From positions 677,626-741,625 of the forward strand of contig NZ_JAPEMT010000004.1 in the NCBI RefSeq assembly GCF_026342435.1: DNA of 64,000 nucleotides, in the 5' to 3' direction. Source of the DNA: Streptomyces sp. NBC_00237. GTDB taxonomy: Bacteria > Actinomycetota > Actinomycetes > Streptomycetales > Streptomycetaceae. Positions 8,913 to 17,478 of the stretch are shown here, in pieces (within the stretch, counting starts at the first letter, position 1; every line of letters starts with the position of its first letter). Both the position numbers and the translations under genes were made by a program. Below the pieces are notes generated by a model, which worked only from the letters and a program-made list of their open reading frames with translations, made no database searches and was not told the DNA's origin.

Positions 8913-10988
8913 TCACTGCCACTCGATCACGAGCCGGTTGAGGCCGTTGTCGAGGGCGAACCGGCCCGGCCGAGCGGCGGGCAGTTCGGTGGTGAGGGCC
9001 TGGATTTCGAAGACGACCTCGCGCCCGCGGAACTCACGGTCCCACCACCTGACCTCCTCCACCACACGCTCCGTGAGATCGGTGGCTCCGGGGCCGTGGC
9101 CGATGACACCGAACTCGTGGAGTGTGGCCCCGTCGGAGGCTGTCGCCGTTGCCTTGCGGCGGGTGAGGTAGGTCAGGGTGCCGCCTTCGAAGACGGCCGT
9201 CGAGCTCGGGTAGGGGTTGCTGAGGAGACTGTCCCGGAGGGCCGCAGGCTGGGCGGGCATCCGGCTGAGTCCGTTCGGCATGGTGCAGGTCAGCCAGAGC
9301 TCCAGCCACTCGGCGGACTCCGGACCCCGGAAGTTCACCCCCGTCCACGTCTCTGTGCGGGGCTGGTGCAGGACGTCGGCGAGCGCCTCGGCGTCGGCCT
9401 TCTGATCGCCGTTGGTGACCAGCTGCACCGAGCCGTCTGCCACCAGCGGCACGAACACCCGCGGATCGTCGGCGATGCCCCGTCGCAGCGGCATGAAGGT
9501 GTTCATCGCGCTGCCGACGCTGCGCCACGCACCCTGCTGCCGTTCGAAGGCGATGGAGCGGGAGACGCTTCCGCGCAGCCGGATCGGGGTGAGCAGCCTT
9601 CCGCCGGGGGCGAGTTGGTCGAGCCAGGCCCCGGGGATGGCGTGCGCACCGACGGTCGCTTCGATGCGGTCATACGGTGCGTTCTTGAGGTGGCCGACAG
9701 CTCCGTCGCCGAGGATGACGGTCACGTTCGTGATGCCGGCGGCGGCGAGTCCGGCGCGGGCACCGGCCACGATGTCCTCGTCGACGTCGATGGTCGTGAC
9801 ACGTCCCTTCTCGCCGACCAGGTGGCCGAGGAGCGCGGCGTTGAAGCCGGTGCCCGCACCCAACTCCAGTACGTTCTGGCCGGGTTGGACGTCGAGCTGT
9901 TCGAGCATCATGCCGACGATGTCGGGCTGGGACGCACAGCTGATCGGGGCGCCGGTCTCATCGAGTTTGGTGTTCACCGGGGCGTTGGAGTACGCCGCTT
10001 CCAGCGGGGCGTCCGGTACGAAGAGGTGGCGCGGAACGGTCCGCATGGCCTGTTCGATCTGAGGGCTGTGCACGTTCCCCTCCGTCACCAGCTCGTCGAC
10101 CAACTTGGTGCGCAGCCGGTCGGCGGCCGTCTCATCCACGGTGGTGCCGTTCACGTCGCCGACCGTAGTGTTCTCGGCCCCCGACTTCGGGGTGGACGCG
10201 GTGTGCTCACTCATTCCCATGACTGCTTCTTTCGCGAGAGTGGACAGGGTGTTCTGGTCCTCACGTACGAGGCCCAGGCGGTTCCAGTGGAAGATCACGT
10301 GATGGGCCAGGACAGCCCGTATCCCTCGCCCCAGCTCACCTTGCTGGTTGAGGTGGGCGAGGCCCTGGCCGAGCCGCTCGCAAGCGGCTATCCACTCGGC
10401 CAGGTAGGCGAGTCGGCCGCCCGCCACCAATCCGGTCGCCGGGCCGCAGTCGACCGTCATCAGCCGATGTGCAGCCGTCCGCGTGCTCTCCGGCAGCGAG
10501 CCCGGGGCGGGGAGACGTTCGGCGGCGACCTTCGCCCACACGTCGCCCTGCTCGTACCAGTCAAGCCCGGCCGCGCGCATGGCCACGCTGGGCAGCAGGA
10601 GCGCGAGCTCACGGCGCCCGAGGCGTCCGGCCTTCGCACGTGTCCGGTCCTGAAGGACGAGGAGACTGTCGTCGTGGAAGAAGGCGTGCCCGATCTCCGT
10701 TCCGGCCGGGCCGCCGAAGGCGTGTGTTTCCGGCTCGTAGATGCCCGTGGTCCAGGTACGCAGGTCTCCCGCGCCGGCCAGGCGGTGAAGTGTGACGTCC
10801 AGACCGTGCACGGTTTCGCTGTCGGTGGGCTGGAAGCGCAGCCGCCACGTGGGGTGTTTGCGGACGAAGGACCACTGGGTGAGACCCAAGTCCGTGAAGG
10901 CGGGCAGCAGGTGAGCCGCAGCGATGTCCTCGGCGTTCTCCCAGTGAGTGAACTCGATGACGCGCTGTGGCCAGGCGGTGGTGGTCAC
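8913..10988 (-). CDS. SpaB_C-like domain fused to FxLD-system protein methyltransferase (PCMT family)
   Basis: The 691-residue protein has two parts. Residues 1-255 resemble the thiopeptide-type / SpaB C-terminal elimination domain (TQWSFVRKHPTWRLRF at about 37-52). After a polar linker rich in Thr, Ser and Gly (257-285), residues 290-691 form a SAM-dependent methyltransferase of the protein-isoaspartate O-methyltransferase family, with the SAM motif VLELGAGTG at 373-381. This matches the methyltransferase of FxLD lanthipeptide systems; related LanS enzymes methylate an Asp side chain in the modified peptide, leading to succinimide or isoAsp (established for OlvS). The start GTG 10988 has GGAGAAGGGG just upstream. 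The open frame extends further upstream without plausible coding. An internal ATG at about residue 257 could give a free methyltransferase. Confidence 0.85.
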   Translation of the reverse strand: MTTTAWPQRVIEFTHWENAEDIAAAHLLPAFTDLGLTQWSFVRKHPTWRLRFQPTDSETVHGLDVTLHRLAGAGDLRTWTTGIYEPETHAFGGPAGTEIGHAFFHDDSLLVLQDRTRAKAGRLGRRELALLLPSVAMRAAGLDWYEQGDVWAKVAAERLPAPGSLPESTRTAAHRLMTVDCGPATGLVAGGRLAYLAEWIAACERLGQGLAHLNQQGELGRGIRAVLAHHVIFHWNRLGLVREDQNTLSTLAKEAVMGMSEHTASTPKSGAENTTVGDVNGTTVDETAADRLRTKLVDELVTEGNVHSPQIEQAMRTVPRHLFVPDAPLEAAYSNAPVNTKLDETGAPISCASQPDIVGMMLEQLDVQPGQNVLELGAGTGFNAALLGHLVGEKGRVTTIDVDEDIVAGARAGLAAAGITNVTVILGDGAVGHLKNAPYDRIEATVGAHAIPGAWLDQLAPGGRLLTPIRLRGSVSRSIAFERQQGAWRSVGSAMNTFMPLRRGIADDPRVFVPLVADGSVQLVTNGDQKADAEALADVLHQPRTETWTGVNFRGPESAEWLELWLTCTMPNGLSRMPAQPAALRDSLLSNPYPSSTAVFEGGTLTYLTRRKATATASDGATLHEFGVIGHGPGATDLTERVVEEVRWWDREFRGREVVFEIQALTTELPAARPGRFALDNGLNRLVIEWQ

Positions 10989-11008
10989 GGGGCCCCTTCT
11001 CCGTGTCG

Positions 11009-12289
11009 TCAGTGGATGAGCAGGCAGGCGTCCCAGCCGGAAACGGCGGGGCGTTGGGCCTGGTAGCTGTGGAGCGCGAGGGCTATGCCGGCCGCCCCTT
11101 CGAGGAGCCCGATGTCCCCTCCGCCGGGTGTGGCAAGCAACTGGTCGGCGAGAACCGTGGGCGGATGCGCGGTGATCGGCGAGATCAGCTCCGGCAGGCA
11201 TTCCTGAAGCCCGGCGGTGACGGCGTCCTCGGCTGAGCGTTGCGTGAGGTAGGCGAGCCCGGCGAACCCGTGGCACAACGACAGGTCTGCGGTCTGATGG
11301 CGCTGGGCAGGGTGCGTCATGGCCTGGAGCAAGGCTTGTTCGGCGTTGCGCTGCCGGGCAAGGTCGTCGGTGGCCAGCGCGGCAAGCTGCTGGGTGCGTG
11401 CGAACCCGGCCGTCCCGTAGCACCAGGAAGGGCGTGCAGGTCCAGCCCCTGGGAGCTCGTTCCCCAGCTGTGCCCGGGTGATCCAGTGCGGCCACCACAC
11501 TCCCGTCGACGGGTGTTGCTGCCACCGGTCGAGCCAGGAGCAGATCCGGCCGATCGCCTCCATCTGCCCGGGGACGGTGATGCCCCGCAGTGCGGCCAGG
11601 GACAGGAGGGCGAGCGGCCCGCTGATGCCGTGCGCGACCCCGTTGTTGGCGTGGCCGCCCGGGAACTCTGCCGGGGACGGCTTCCCGGATGGCGCCAGGT
11701 CGCTCCACCACCCCGGCAGGCTTTCCCCTCCGTGGCGCACCGGCTCCGTGAGCCGCACCAGGTAGGCGAGGACGTCACGTGCCAGGTCGGCGTGCTCCTC
11801 TCGCCGCAGCAGCAGAGCACCGAGACCGGTCAGCCCGCGGATGGTGTCGAACTCCGCGAGCGCAGGCCACCGTCCCGCATCCATCCGGGCGTGCGCCTTC
11901 TCCAGCCGGCTGCGGACCAGCGCACGTACGTGTTTGTCGAGCGTGGCGAGGGCACGTCCGTACTGCCCGGGACGGTCCTCGGCGGCCAGGTGCACGACGA
12001 AGGCGAGCGCGGGGACCCCGTAGTAGAGGTGGCTGTCGTCGCCGCCCACCGCCTGCTCCGCTGCGGCACAGGCGAGCCAGTCGTGGGCACGCTGCCAGGT
12101 GCCGTCACCGCTGCGGGCCCGCTCGATGTGCAGCAGGGCCACGCCGAGCGCACCGTGCGCCAGCGACTGGGGCCACCACCCCTGGGACAGCGGGAGGTGA
12201 CGCACCTCGGTGGGCGACGCGAGGCGGTCGGCGAGAACATCGGCCGCTGCGCGGGCCTCTTGGCGAAGGTCGGTGGTCTGTGTCGTCAT
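11009..12289 (-). CDS. lanC: LanC-type lanthionine cyclase
   Basis: A 426-residue LanC-like protein of usual length. The zinc ligands are visible: Cys290 in SWCYGTAG and Cys339-His340 in LCHGFAG. The His220 motif HGISGP, the catalytic acid/base region, is also present, and GLLEGAAGIALAL ends the last repeat. It adds Cys thiols to dehydrated Ser/Thr to form (methyl)lanthionine rings in the cytoplasm. ATG 12289 overlaps the LanB stop (ATGA), so production is coupled. A longer in-frame opening upstream to 12796 overlaps lanB fully and is rejected. The next gene starts 20 bp after its stop. Confidence 0.93.
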   Translation of the reverse strand: MTTQTTDLRQEARAAADVLADRLASPTEVRHLPLSQGWWPQSLAHGALGVALLHIERARSGDGTWQRAHDWLACAAAEQAVGGDDSHLYYGVPALAFVVHLAAEDRPGQYGRALATLDKHVRALVRSRLEKAHARMDAGRWPALAEFDTIRGLTGLGALLLRREEHADLARDVLAYLVRLTEPVRHGGESLPGWWSDLAPSGKPSPAEFPGGHANNGVAHGISGPLALLSLAALRGITVPGQMEAIGRICSWLDRWQQHPSTGVWWPHWITRAQLGNELPGAGPARPSWCYGTAGFARTQQLAALATDDLARQRNAEQALLQAMTHPAQRHQTADLSLCHGFAGLAYLTQRSAEDAVTAGLQECLPELISPITAHPPTVLADQLLATPGGGDIGLLEGAAGIALALHSYQAQRPAVSGWDACLLIH

Positions 12290-15200
12290 CGCTGCCTGGC
12301 CTCCGATGCGCGGGCGGCAGCGCGAGCGAGCCGCATACAGGTGCGTTCGTCGTCCTTGTTGATCCCGGCGGCCCGGATGTGGTGGGCGTGCAGAAGGGAA
12401 CCGAGCACGGCCTCCGACCGAAGACTGTCGTCCCCGTCCACCAAGGCCCGATACGCGGCCAGCACGCGGGCACGCTCGTCCCACGCGTGCACGAGGGCGG
12501 CCCCGCCGGGCAGCGCCTCCAGCACGGCCCGGCCCGTTCCCGGACTGGCCAGCCGTGCAACCTCGTCGACTTCGGCACGGTTCAACGCCCGGGGCCCGGC
12601 GACCTTTCCGTACTTGATCAGCCACTCCATGCCCTCGGCCAGGCTCCCTGTGAACGCGGCGGCAATCGCGCAGAAGTTCGCGGCGGTGAGCGCCCGCGGA
12701 GTACGCCCGTGCGGGTGCGTGAACTGCACGGCCAGGACCCGGGAATCGGCGGCGAAGACCTCTTCCGCAGCGGCCATCAGAGGACCGCGCCCCCACCGAC
12801 CGGTCTCCGGATAGGTGGTGGCGAACTTCAGATCACTGACGAGACCGGCACCCCGTAGTCGGGCTACCCACTCGCTGACCCGTGTGACTGCCACCCCGAC
12901 GTCGGTGTCCTGGGGGACGGCGAGACGCAGCCGAAGGTGCGGGCGCGGGTCCTGGTAGCGCAGAAACCACCAGGCCGGTGCGCTCTCCCACCTGGCCAGC
13001 AGATCCGGCAGGTGGTGGCCCAGAATTTCAGCCTGCCGCTCCGGATGCCCGTAGAGCTGGACGAGCAGCCACGGGGACGAACCGGGCAGGTGCCCATGAT
13101 CACGGGAGAGCATCCGCTCCTCGGCCACCGGCGGCACCACCGGCCAGGCTGGGACCCGGGTCGCGGAAAGGGGAACGACGACTTCGTGAGCACGCCCACC
13201 GAACCAGCCGCTCCCGCGCACGGCGGATTCGGTCAGGACGGCGGTCGGGGATGACGCGAGGTGGGCGCGCAGGATCGCACGGTGGGCACTCTGCGAAAGA
13301 TCCAGCGGCAGGCACTGGTCTCCCTCCGTCAGCGACACCGCCGAAGGCACACGCCGGAGACCCCGCCACTCCTCCACCGCCGTATGCCACTGCGCCCATG
13401 ACGCCGACGGGCCGGGAACGTCCTGGGTGTGCAGCAGCCACCGAGCCCGGGAGAGCACCGCACGCCCGTACCGCACCCGCGGCAGGTACGGCAGCGCCGC
13501 AGCGGCCCCCCACGCGAAGTCCGTCACCACCGCCGACTGGGCCCGGCTGATCTCGGCAAGGAACCGTACGAGCGGCGGAGTGTGCGCCCGAAGATCGAGC
13601 GCGTGCAGCACGTGCGGCTCGACCACCCGCCTGCGGGACAACGACACCACGTACAGGCGGCTGCGGTCACAGCCCACCGCCAGATCATCCAGGCTGATCG
13701 ACTCCGCCCCGTCGGGCCGGTACTCGGCGACGCTGACCACGCAGGACAACACCTGCGGTACCCGGGCGACCGTGGCGTGATTGCGGTTGAGTGGCGGGAA
13801 GGACAGCTGCACCGGCAGCGCCCCCGGGGTGTTCGTCGGCAGGTTCCCCAGAACCGTTGCGGCACGGGCACGGTCGCCGCCCTCCAGGAGGTCGAGGAAG
13901 CGACCACTCGTCGTGCCGATGCCCCGCGTCGGATGCACGGCGGAGAGCACGAAGTCCCCCTGGTCCAAAGCGACTTCCGAATCTGCCCCGATCTCGAAGA
14001 CGACTTCCATATGCGGCGGCACCCGCATCTCGTCCCGATCGCCGCCGATCTCAGCCACCTGCCGGTCATCCAGGACGACTTCCTGCCCACCTGTCAGGAC
14101 AGCGGTCTGGGCGAGGGCCAGCAGGAGCTGTTCCCGCTTCGTCAGGGGTTCGCGCGGCTCGACCTCACTGTCCAGATAGCCGGGAGGAAAGCCCAGCCCT
14201 ACATCCGGGTCGACGACGTCGCGCAGTGGGACCAATGAACCGATGCCGTACTTCTCGAAGAAGCGCACGTGGTACGCCTTCCAGCCCGGCGTACCAAAGG
14301 GCGCCGGCGACAGCCGGGCCAGCACGGTCGCCGCCGACTCGGCCTCGCGGAGAACCTGTTGGGGCAGAACCACCGAACTGTCCAGACGCAGGTTCACCGC
14401 CAAAGGCCGCTCGGCGCCTCGCCGCACCATCCTGTGGTGGAGCGCACCCCGCAGACGCCGCCCGTCGGACGCGGCGAGGGCCTGGTTGTGCTGCCGCACC
14501 CCCCTCCACATCGCCCGAGCCTCCTCGAACTGCGCTGCAACGCCGCCGAGTTCCTGAGCTTCTGCGGATGCGACGGTCTGGAGGAGGTGACCGAGCGGGT
14601 CGAGCGTGGTGGACGGAGCATGGAGCGCCGTCACGAGCACTCCGCTGCGCACAAGGTTCGCCAGCAAACCCTGAAAACGCTCCACAGGAACCTGGTCGAA
14701 CTCGGCGCGCATCTTCTGCGCGAGAACCTCGAACACGATCGGCGACTGGGCCTCCTCCACCGCAGCCCGAACCGCGGAGGTGTACCGCAAGGACACCTCA
14801 GCAGGCGGACGACAGCCCGGGAGGTTCGAGGGCGGATAGGGAACGACCAACCGGCGCCCCCGGACGAAGGCCGCCATGTTCGCCACTACAGGAAGGCCGA
14901 GCAACAGAGCCGGATCGTCCTCAAGACGGCGAACGAGACCGGTGACCCACACGTCATCCACCACGGCCACAGCGCGGTGCCACGCCCCCCAACGCACCTG
15001 AGTACGTGTACCGAACGTGGCGGGGGCAACGCCGGCGGCCACCCCGTTCGGTGTCGCCCGCCCCGTGATCCGCTGCACGTATCGCATCAGCGACACCAAC
15101 GTGCGGCGGACCTGCCGCGCGTCCCGCGCCGACTCGGCGCACAGGGTGTCCAGGTGCCGGGCGAAGCCCGGACTGGACTGCTCCACCAGCTCGGCGACCT

Positions 15201-15360
15201 CCTTGTGCGCCCACACCGCCCGCAACCACTCATGCCACCGCTGTACTTCAGCCGGAGAGCCGTCGGATACCTCCGGCAGAGGCGGCAGCGGCAGACGGGC
15301 ATAGCGGGCCGCACGGACGAGCGCGGGACCTGCGCTCTGGTACAACACGTCGCGCCTCAT
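12286..15360 (-). CDS. lanB: LanB lantibiotic dehydratase (glutamylation plus SpaB_C elimination domains)
   Basis: The 1024-residue, full-length class I dehydratase has a start typical of the family (MRRDVLYQSAGPALVRAARY), the RITGRATPNGVAAGVAPATF region of the N-terminal glutamylation domain, and, over the last ~280 residues, a SpaB_C elimination domain (WLLVQLYGHPERQAEILG; WWFLRYQDPRPHLRLRL). Class I dehydratases use glutamyl-tRNA to activate Ser/Thr and then eliminate glutamate. The chosen ATG 15360 has GGAGG ten bases upstream; the open frame to 15495 runs into the second precursor gene. A strong hairpin (15395-15433) lies just before it. The cluster thus has two SpaB_C-like domains, here and in the methyltransferase fusion. 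Confidence 0.93.
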   Translation of the reverse strand: MRRDVLYQSAGPALVRAARYARLPLPPLPEVSDGSPAEVQRWHEWLRAVWAHKEVAELVEQSSPGFARHLDTLCAESARDARQVRRTLVSLMRYVQRITGRATPNGVAAGVAPATFGTRTQVRWGAWHRAVAVVDDVWVTGLVRRLEDDPALLLGLPVVANMAAFVRGRRLVVPYPPSNLPGCRPPAEVSLRYTSAVRAAVEEAQSPIVFEVLAQKMRAEFDQVPVERFQGLLANLVRSGVLVTALHAPSTTLDPLGHLLQTVASAEAQELGGVAAQFEEARAMWRGVRQHNQALAASDGRRLRGALHHRMVRRGAERPLAVNLRLDSSVVLPQQVLREAESAATVLARLSPAPFGTPGWKAYHVRFFEKYGIGSLVPLRDVVDPDVGLGFPPGYLDSEVEPREPLTKREQLLLALAQTAVLTGGQEVVLDDRQVAEIGGDRDEMRVPPHMEVVFEIGADSEVALDQGDFVLSAVHPTRGIGTTSGRFLDLLEGGDRARAATVLGNLPTNTPGALPVQLSFPPLNRNHATVARVPQVLSCVVSVAEYRPDGAESISLDDLAVGCDRSRLYVVSLSRRRVVEPHVLHALDLRAHTPPLVRFLAEISRAQSAVVTDFAWGAAAALPYLPRVRYGRAVLSRARWLLHTQDVPGPSASWAQWHTAVEEWRGLRRVPSAVSLTEGDQCLPLDLSQSAHRAILRAHLASSPTAVLTESAVRGSGWFGGRAHEVVVPLSATRVPAWPVVPPVAEERMLSRDHGHLPGSSPWLLVQLYGHPERQAEILGHHLPDLLARWESAPAWWFLRYQDPRPHLRLRLAVPQDTDVGVAVTRVSEWVARLRGAGLVSDLKFATTYPETGRWGRGPLMAAAEEVFAADSRVLAVQFTHPHGRTPRALTAANFCAIAAAFTGSLAEGMEWLIKYGKVAGPRALNRAEVDEVARLASPGTGRAVLEALPGGAALVHAWDERARVLAAYRALVDGDDSLRSEAVLGSLLHAHHIRAAGINKDDERTCMRLARAAARASEARQR

Positions 15361-15394
15361 GCTCTTGAGCCCTCCTGCTTCCGATTCGGGTGCT

Positions 15395-15433
15395 GGTGCT
15401 GGCCGGGCGGAGCAGATCCGCTCGGCCAGCACC
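15395..15433 (-). terminator. Attenuator-like hairpin between the precursor genes and lanB
   Basis: A 17-bp inverted repeat with one mismatch (15395-15411 with 15417-15433), arms starting GGTGCTGGCCG, and a 5-nt loop. It is the only sizeable structure in the 89-bp gap. Partial termination here would give an excess of precursor over enzyme mRNA, as known for many lanA-lanB junctions. Confidence 0.7.
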
Positions 15434-15449
15434 AGGTGATGCGTGCGGG

Positions 15450-15614
15450 TCAGGCCACGTTCGTGGCGCAGGACCCCTTGCAGCTCGGCTTGCATCCGTC
15501 GTCGGTCAGGTTGATCAAGCTCGCGGAGCCGTCACCGGACTCCAGGACGCTGATGTCCAGATCGAAGGCGTCGTCGGGCGCCGGGCGGGTGGTTCGGGAG
15601 GTTGTGCCGTCCAT
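15450..15614 (-). CDS. lanA2: FxLD-family lanthipeptide precursor 2
   Basis: A 54-residue peptide. The leader carries the diagnostic FDLD box followed by ISVLESGDG. The C-terminal core after LINLTDD holds three Cys in exact C-X3-C-X3-C spacing (GCKPSCKGSC) and ends ATNVA. Ser/Thr residues between and around the Cys can be dehydrated and cyclised. GAGGAGA stands before ATG 15614. It is nearly identical in leader and core ends to precursor 1, 38 bp upstream, but has a 15-residue N-terminal extension ahead of AFDLD and basic residues between the Cys. It is the substrate of the LanB, LanC and methyltransferase encoded downstream. Confidence 0.93.
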   Translation of the reverse strand: MDGTTSRTTRPAPDDAFDLDISVLESGDGSASLINLTDDGCKPSCKGSCATNVA

Positions 15615-15652
15615 CGGGATCTCCTCGGGGATTGAGAGGACGGGCGGATAGG

Positions 15653-15790
15653 TCAGGCGACGTTCGTCGCGCAGGGGCTGGAGCAGGTGCTGCCGCAGTT
15701 GTCGTCGGTGAGGTTGATCAGCGCGGCAGCTCCGTCGCCGGATTCCAGGACGCTGATGTCGAGGTCAAACGCGTCGTTGTCCGTGTTCAT
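15653..15790 (-). CDS. lanA1: FxLD-family lanthipeptide precursor 1
   Basis: A 45-residue peptide, too short for many gene callers. The FDLD box at residues 8-11 and ISVLESGDG form the leader. The core following LINLTDD has NCGSTCSSPC with C-X3-C-X3-C spacing and the tail ATNVA. AAGGAGAG lies 8-10 bases before ATG 15790. Its first 26 bases overlap the end of the HTH regulator gene in another frame. The two Asp in TDD are possible sites for the FxLD methyltransferase (inference). Compared with precursor 2 the ring region is uncharged, so the two products would differ in charge while keeping the same ring spacing. Confidence 0.93.
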   Translation of the reverse strand: MNTDNDAFDLDISVLESGDGAAALINLTDDNCGSTCSSPCATNVA

Positions 15791-16433
15791 GTGCCGTTCT
15801 CTCCTTCGTTTTCGATGGCCAAGAGGCCATTTCTGCGGTGGTGCCGTCGGAAGGACGGCACCCGAGGCGGTCAGGTGGACAGCCCCAAAACTGTGGTGTG
15901 GCCGCTGTCGCAGGGAGGGACGGGCTGCGAGGGCGGGTGGCGGAGTGCGGCGGGTGTCCGTCGACGGGGAGGAAGCGCCACGCGTACAGCAGGTGCACCG
16001 CGTGCGTCCGGTCGTGCGTACCCAGGTTCTGGAGCGTCCTGTACGCGTATGTGCGGGCCGTTGAGGCGGAGATCCCCAGGGCCTTGGCGGCGTCGTAGAT
16101 GTCACCGCCAGCGGCCAGGATGCTCATGATGCGGAGCTTCTGGGCGGGCAGGACCGGGCGCTCACCGTCCGGCAGTGGCGGCAGCGGCAGCAGCCCGAGC
16201 CGGTAGGAGACGCCGACCACCGCCGGGCGGGGCCGGGCACCGACCCGGTCCCGGACCCGGCGCAGGTGCACCTTGACCGTGTGCATGGTCATGCCGAGCC
16301 GCCGGGCGATGGCACGGTTCGTCAGACCCAAGGCGGCCAGGCTCAGGACGTCGACCTCACGAGCGGCCAGCACGGGCGTCGCGGACGGAACTGCCGGGAG
16401 CCCGGGAGCCCCGCCGTCGATGAGCTGGCTCAT
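15765..16433 (-). CDS. Regulator with two LuxR-type HTH domains
   Basis: A 222-residue protein with two GerE/LuxR-like helix-turn-helix units. The first is around residues 22-68 (LTNRAIARRLGMTMHTVKVH), the second around 95-145 (DIYDAAKALGISASTARTYA). No receiver or ligand domain is present. The C-terminal 70 residues are Pro/Ser/Thr-rich and probably disordered. ATG 16433 overlaps the stop of the DUF6624-like gene (ATGA), and the gene ends 26 bp inside the first precursor gene. It is the best candidate for a cluster-specific activator. Two tandem DNA-binding domains on one chain without a sensor are unusual. Confidence 0.8.
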   Translation of the reverse strand: MSQLIDGGAPGLPAVPSATPVLAAREVDVLSLAALGLTNRAIARRLGMTMHTVKVHLRRVRDRVGARPRPAVVGVSYRLGLLPLPPLPDGERPVLPAQKLRIMSILAAGGDIYDAAKALGISASTARTYAYRTLQNLGTHDRTHAVHLLYAWRFLPVDGHPPHSATRPRSPSLPATAATPQFWGCPPDRLGCRPSDGTTAEMASWPSKTKERTAHEHGQRRV

Positions 16434-17041
16434 GCCGCGCTCCCGACCAGTTGCCCCAAGAGCACCGGCTCTTCGTCGCCCGGCGGATCGTCCCCGCCTG
16501 GGGTGCCGTTCGGGACGGGGACGTACCGGCGGCGCAGTGCGTCGTACGCGACGGCGGCGGGCGGCAGGCCCACAGTGGCCCGCCGGGAATCCAACTCCTC
16601 CGGCACACTCACCGGCAGCCGCACCAGCTGACCGCCCGCGTCCAGGCGGTGCTGCGTCCCATACAACTGGAGGTGTCCGGCGCCCACGAGACAGCGGTCG
16701 TGCAGGTGAGCCCACTGCTGAATCGGCGCTTCCTGCCGCCTCACGGCCTCCGTCAGCAGGCGCAGGGCCAGCCGTTGAAGTTCAGGGTCATGATCGGCGT
16801 GCAGGGCCAGTCTCCAGGCCGCCTTCGCACCGGCCGCGCCGACGAGGGAACGGCCGAGCCACCCGTGACCGCCGAGCAGACGCCGCAGCACCCCCGCATT
16901 CGCCCGGGTCCGATGGATACCTAACCGGGTTTCCTCGTCGCTGAGTTGACCCCGTGCGAACCGTTCCCGGAAGGCGCGGGAGGCGTCCGCTCGCTCCTGG
17001 AGGTCACGGGCGATGTCGGGCCGGTGGGGTGTCGTGTTCAT
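16430..17041 (-). CDS. DUF6624-like protein of unknown function
   Basis: A 203-residue protein. The central QQWAHLHDRCLVGAGHLQLYGTQ-type segment, with the xLYGTQ end, matches my memory of the DUF6624 family found across actinobacteria, often as single-domain cytoplasmic proteins. Arg-rich helices precede it. ATG 17041 overlaps the upstream stop by 4 bp and its own stop overlaps the HTH regulator start, so it is embedded in the coupled lanthipeptide operon. No catalytic residues can be assigned and the role in the cluster is unknown. Confidence 0.7.
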   Translation of the reverse strand: MNTTPHRPDIARDLQERADASRAFRERFARGQLSDEETRLGIHRTRANAGVLRRLLGGHGWLGRSLVGAAGAKAAWRLALHADHDPELQRLALRLLTEAVRRQEAPIQQWAHLHDRCLVGAGHLQLYGTQHRLDAGGQLVRLPVSVPEELDSRRATVGLPPAAVAYDALRRRYVPVPNGTPGGDDPPGDEEPVLLGQLVGSAA

Positions 17042-17478
17042 CGTCGGATTCCGTTCGGCGGCAGCGTGTAGGGGAGAGGCGTCCCGGTGTCGTCAACCAC
17101 CAGGTCCAGAACGTCCAGGAGAGTGGTGGCCAGGCGGACGACATGACCGCGAGCATGCGAGGGGGAAGGCAGTTCGTCGCTCACCGCGAACAGCCGACGC
17201 ATCTCGTCAGTCGGGAAGGGGAGTCCGCTGTGCCGCACGACCCGGGCGAGCAGCACAGCGGCCTGCCGGAACTCCTCGGCAAGCGAATCGACGTCGGCCG
17301 GGGAGAGGTGTACGTCCTCATCGAGTACGGCGTTCAACGCGTCGTAGACGTGGTCGCCGATCGGCTCGCTCCTGACGGAACGGCGCAGCGACGTCAGGAG
17401 CGTGTCCAGCGTCGCGTCGTCGGTCGCGAACCGCTGACCCAGCGGCGAGTGCGCGGCTACGTCGGTGACGGCCACCAT
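17038..17478 (-). CDS. Unknown 146-residue cytoplasmic protein
   Basis: Acidic, helical, with no recognised motif, signal peptide or membrane segment. ATG 17478 is chosen because it shares a base with the upstream stop (TGATG) and has GGGGAGG five bases upstream. Frames starting earlier overlap the ATPase gene. The stop overlaps the DUF6624-like start by 4 bp. Its place between an anti-sigma-type ATPase and a regulator is compatible with an antagonist partner of the ATPase, but nothing in the sequence proves this. Confidence 0.7.
   Translation of the reverse strand: MVAVTDVAAHSPLGQRFATDDATLDTLLTSLRRSVRSEPIGDHVYDALNAVLDEDVHLSPADVDSLAEEFRQAAVLLARVVRHSGLPFPTDEMRRLFAVSDELPSPSHARGHVVRLATTLLDVLDLVVDDTGTPLPYTLPPNGIRR

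Noticed and set aside
8913..11711. A 932-codon version of the methyltransferase fusion
   Set aside because: The first 241 codons are Arg/Pro-rich and antisense-like and overlap lanC; the GTG at 10988 has a good ribosome-binding site.
11009..12796. A 595-codon version of LanC
   Set aside because: Upstream part overlaps lanB in another frame; the ATG at 12289 overlaps the lanB stop and starts a normal LanC.
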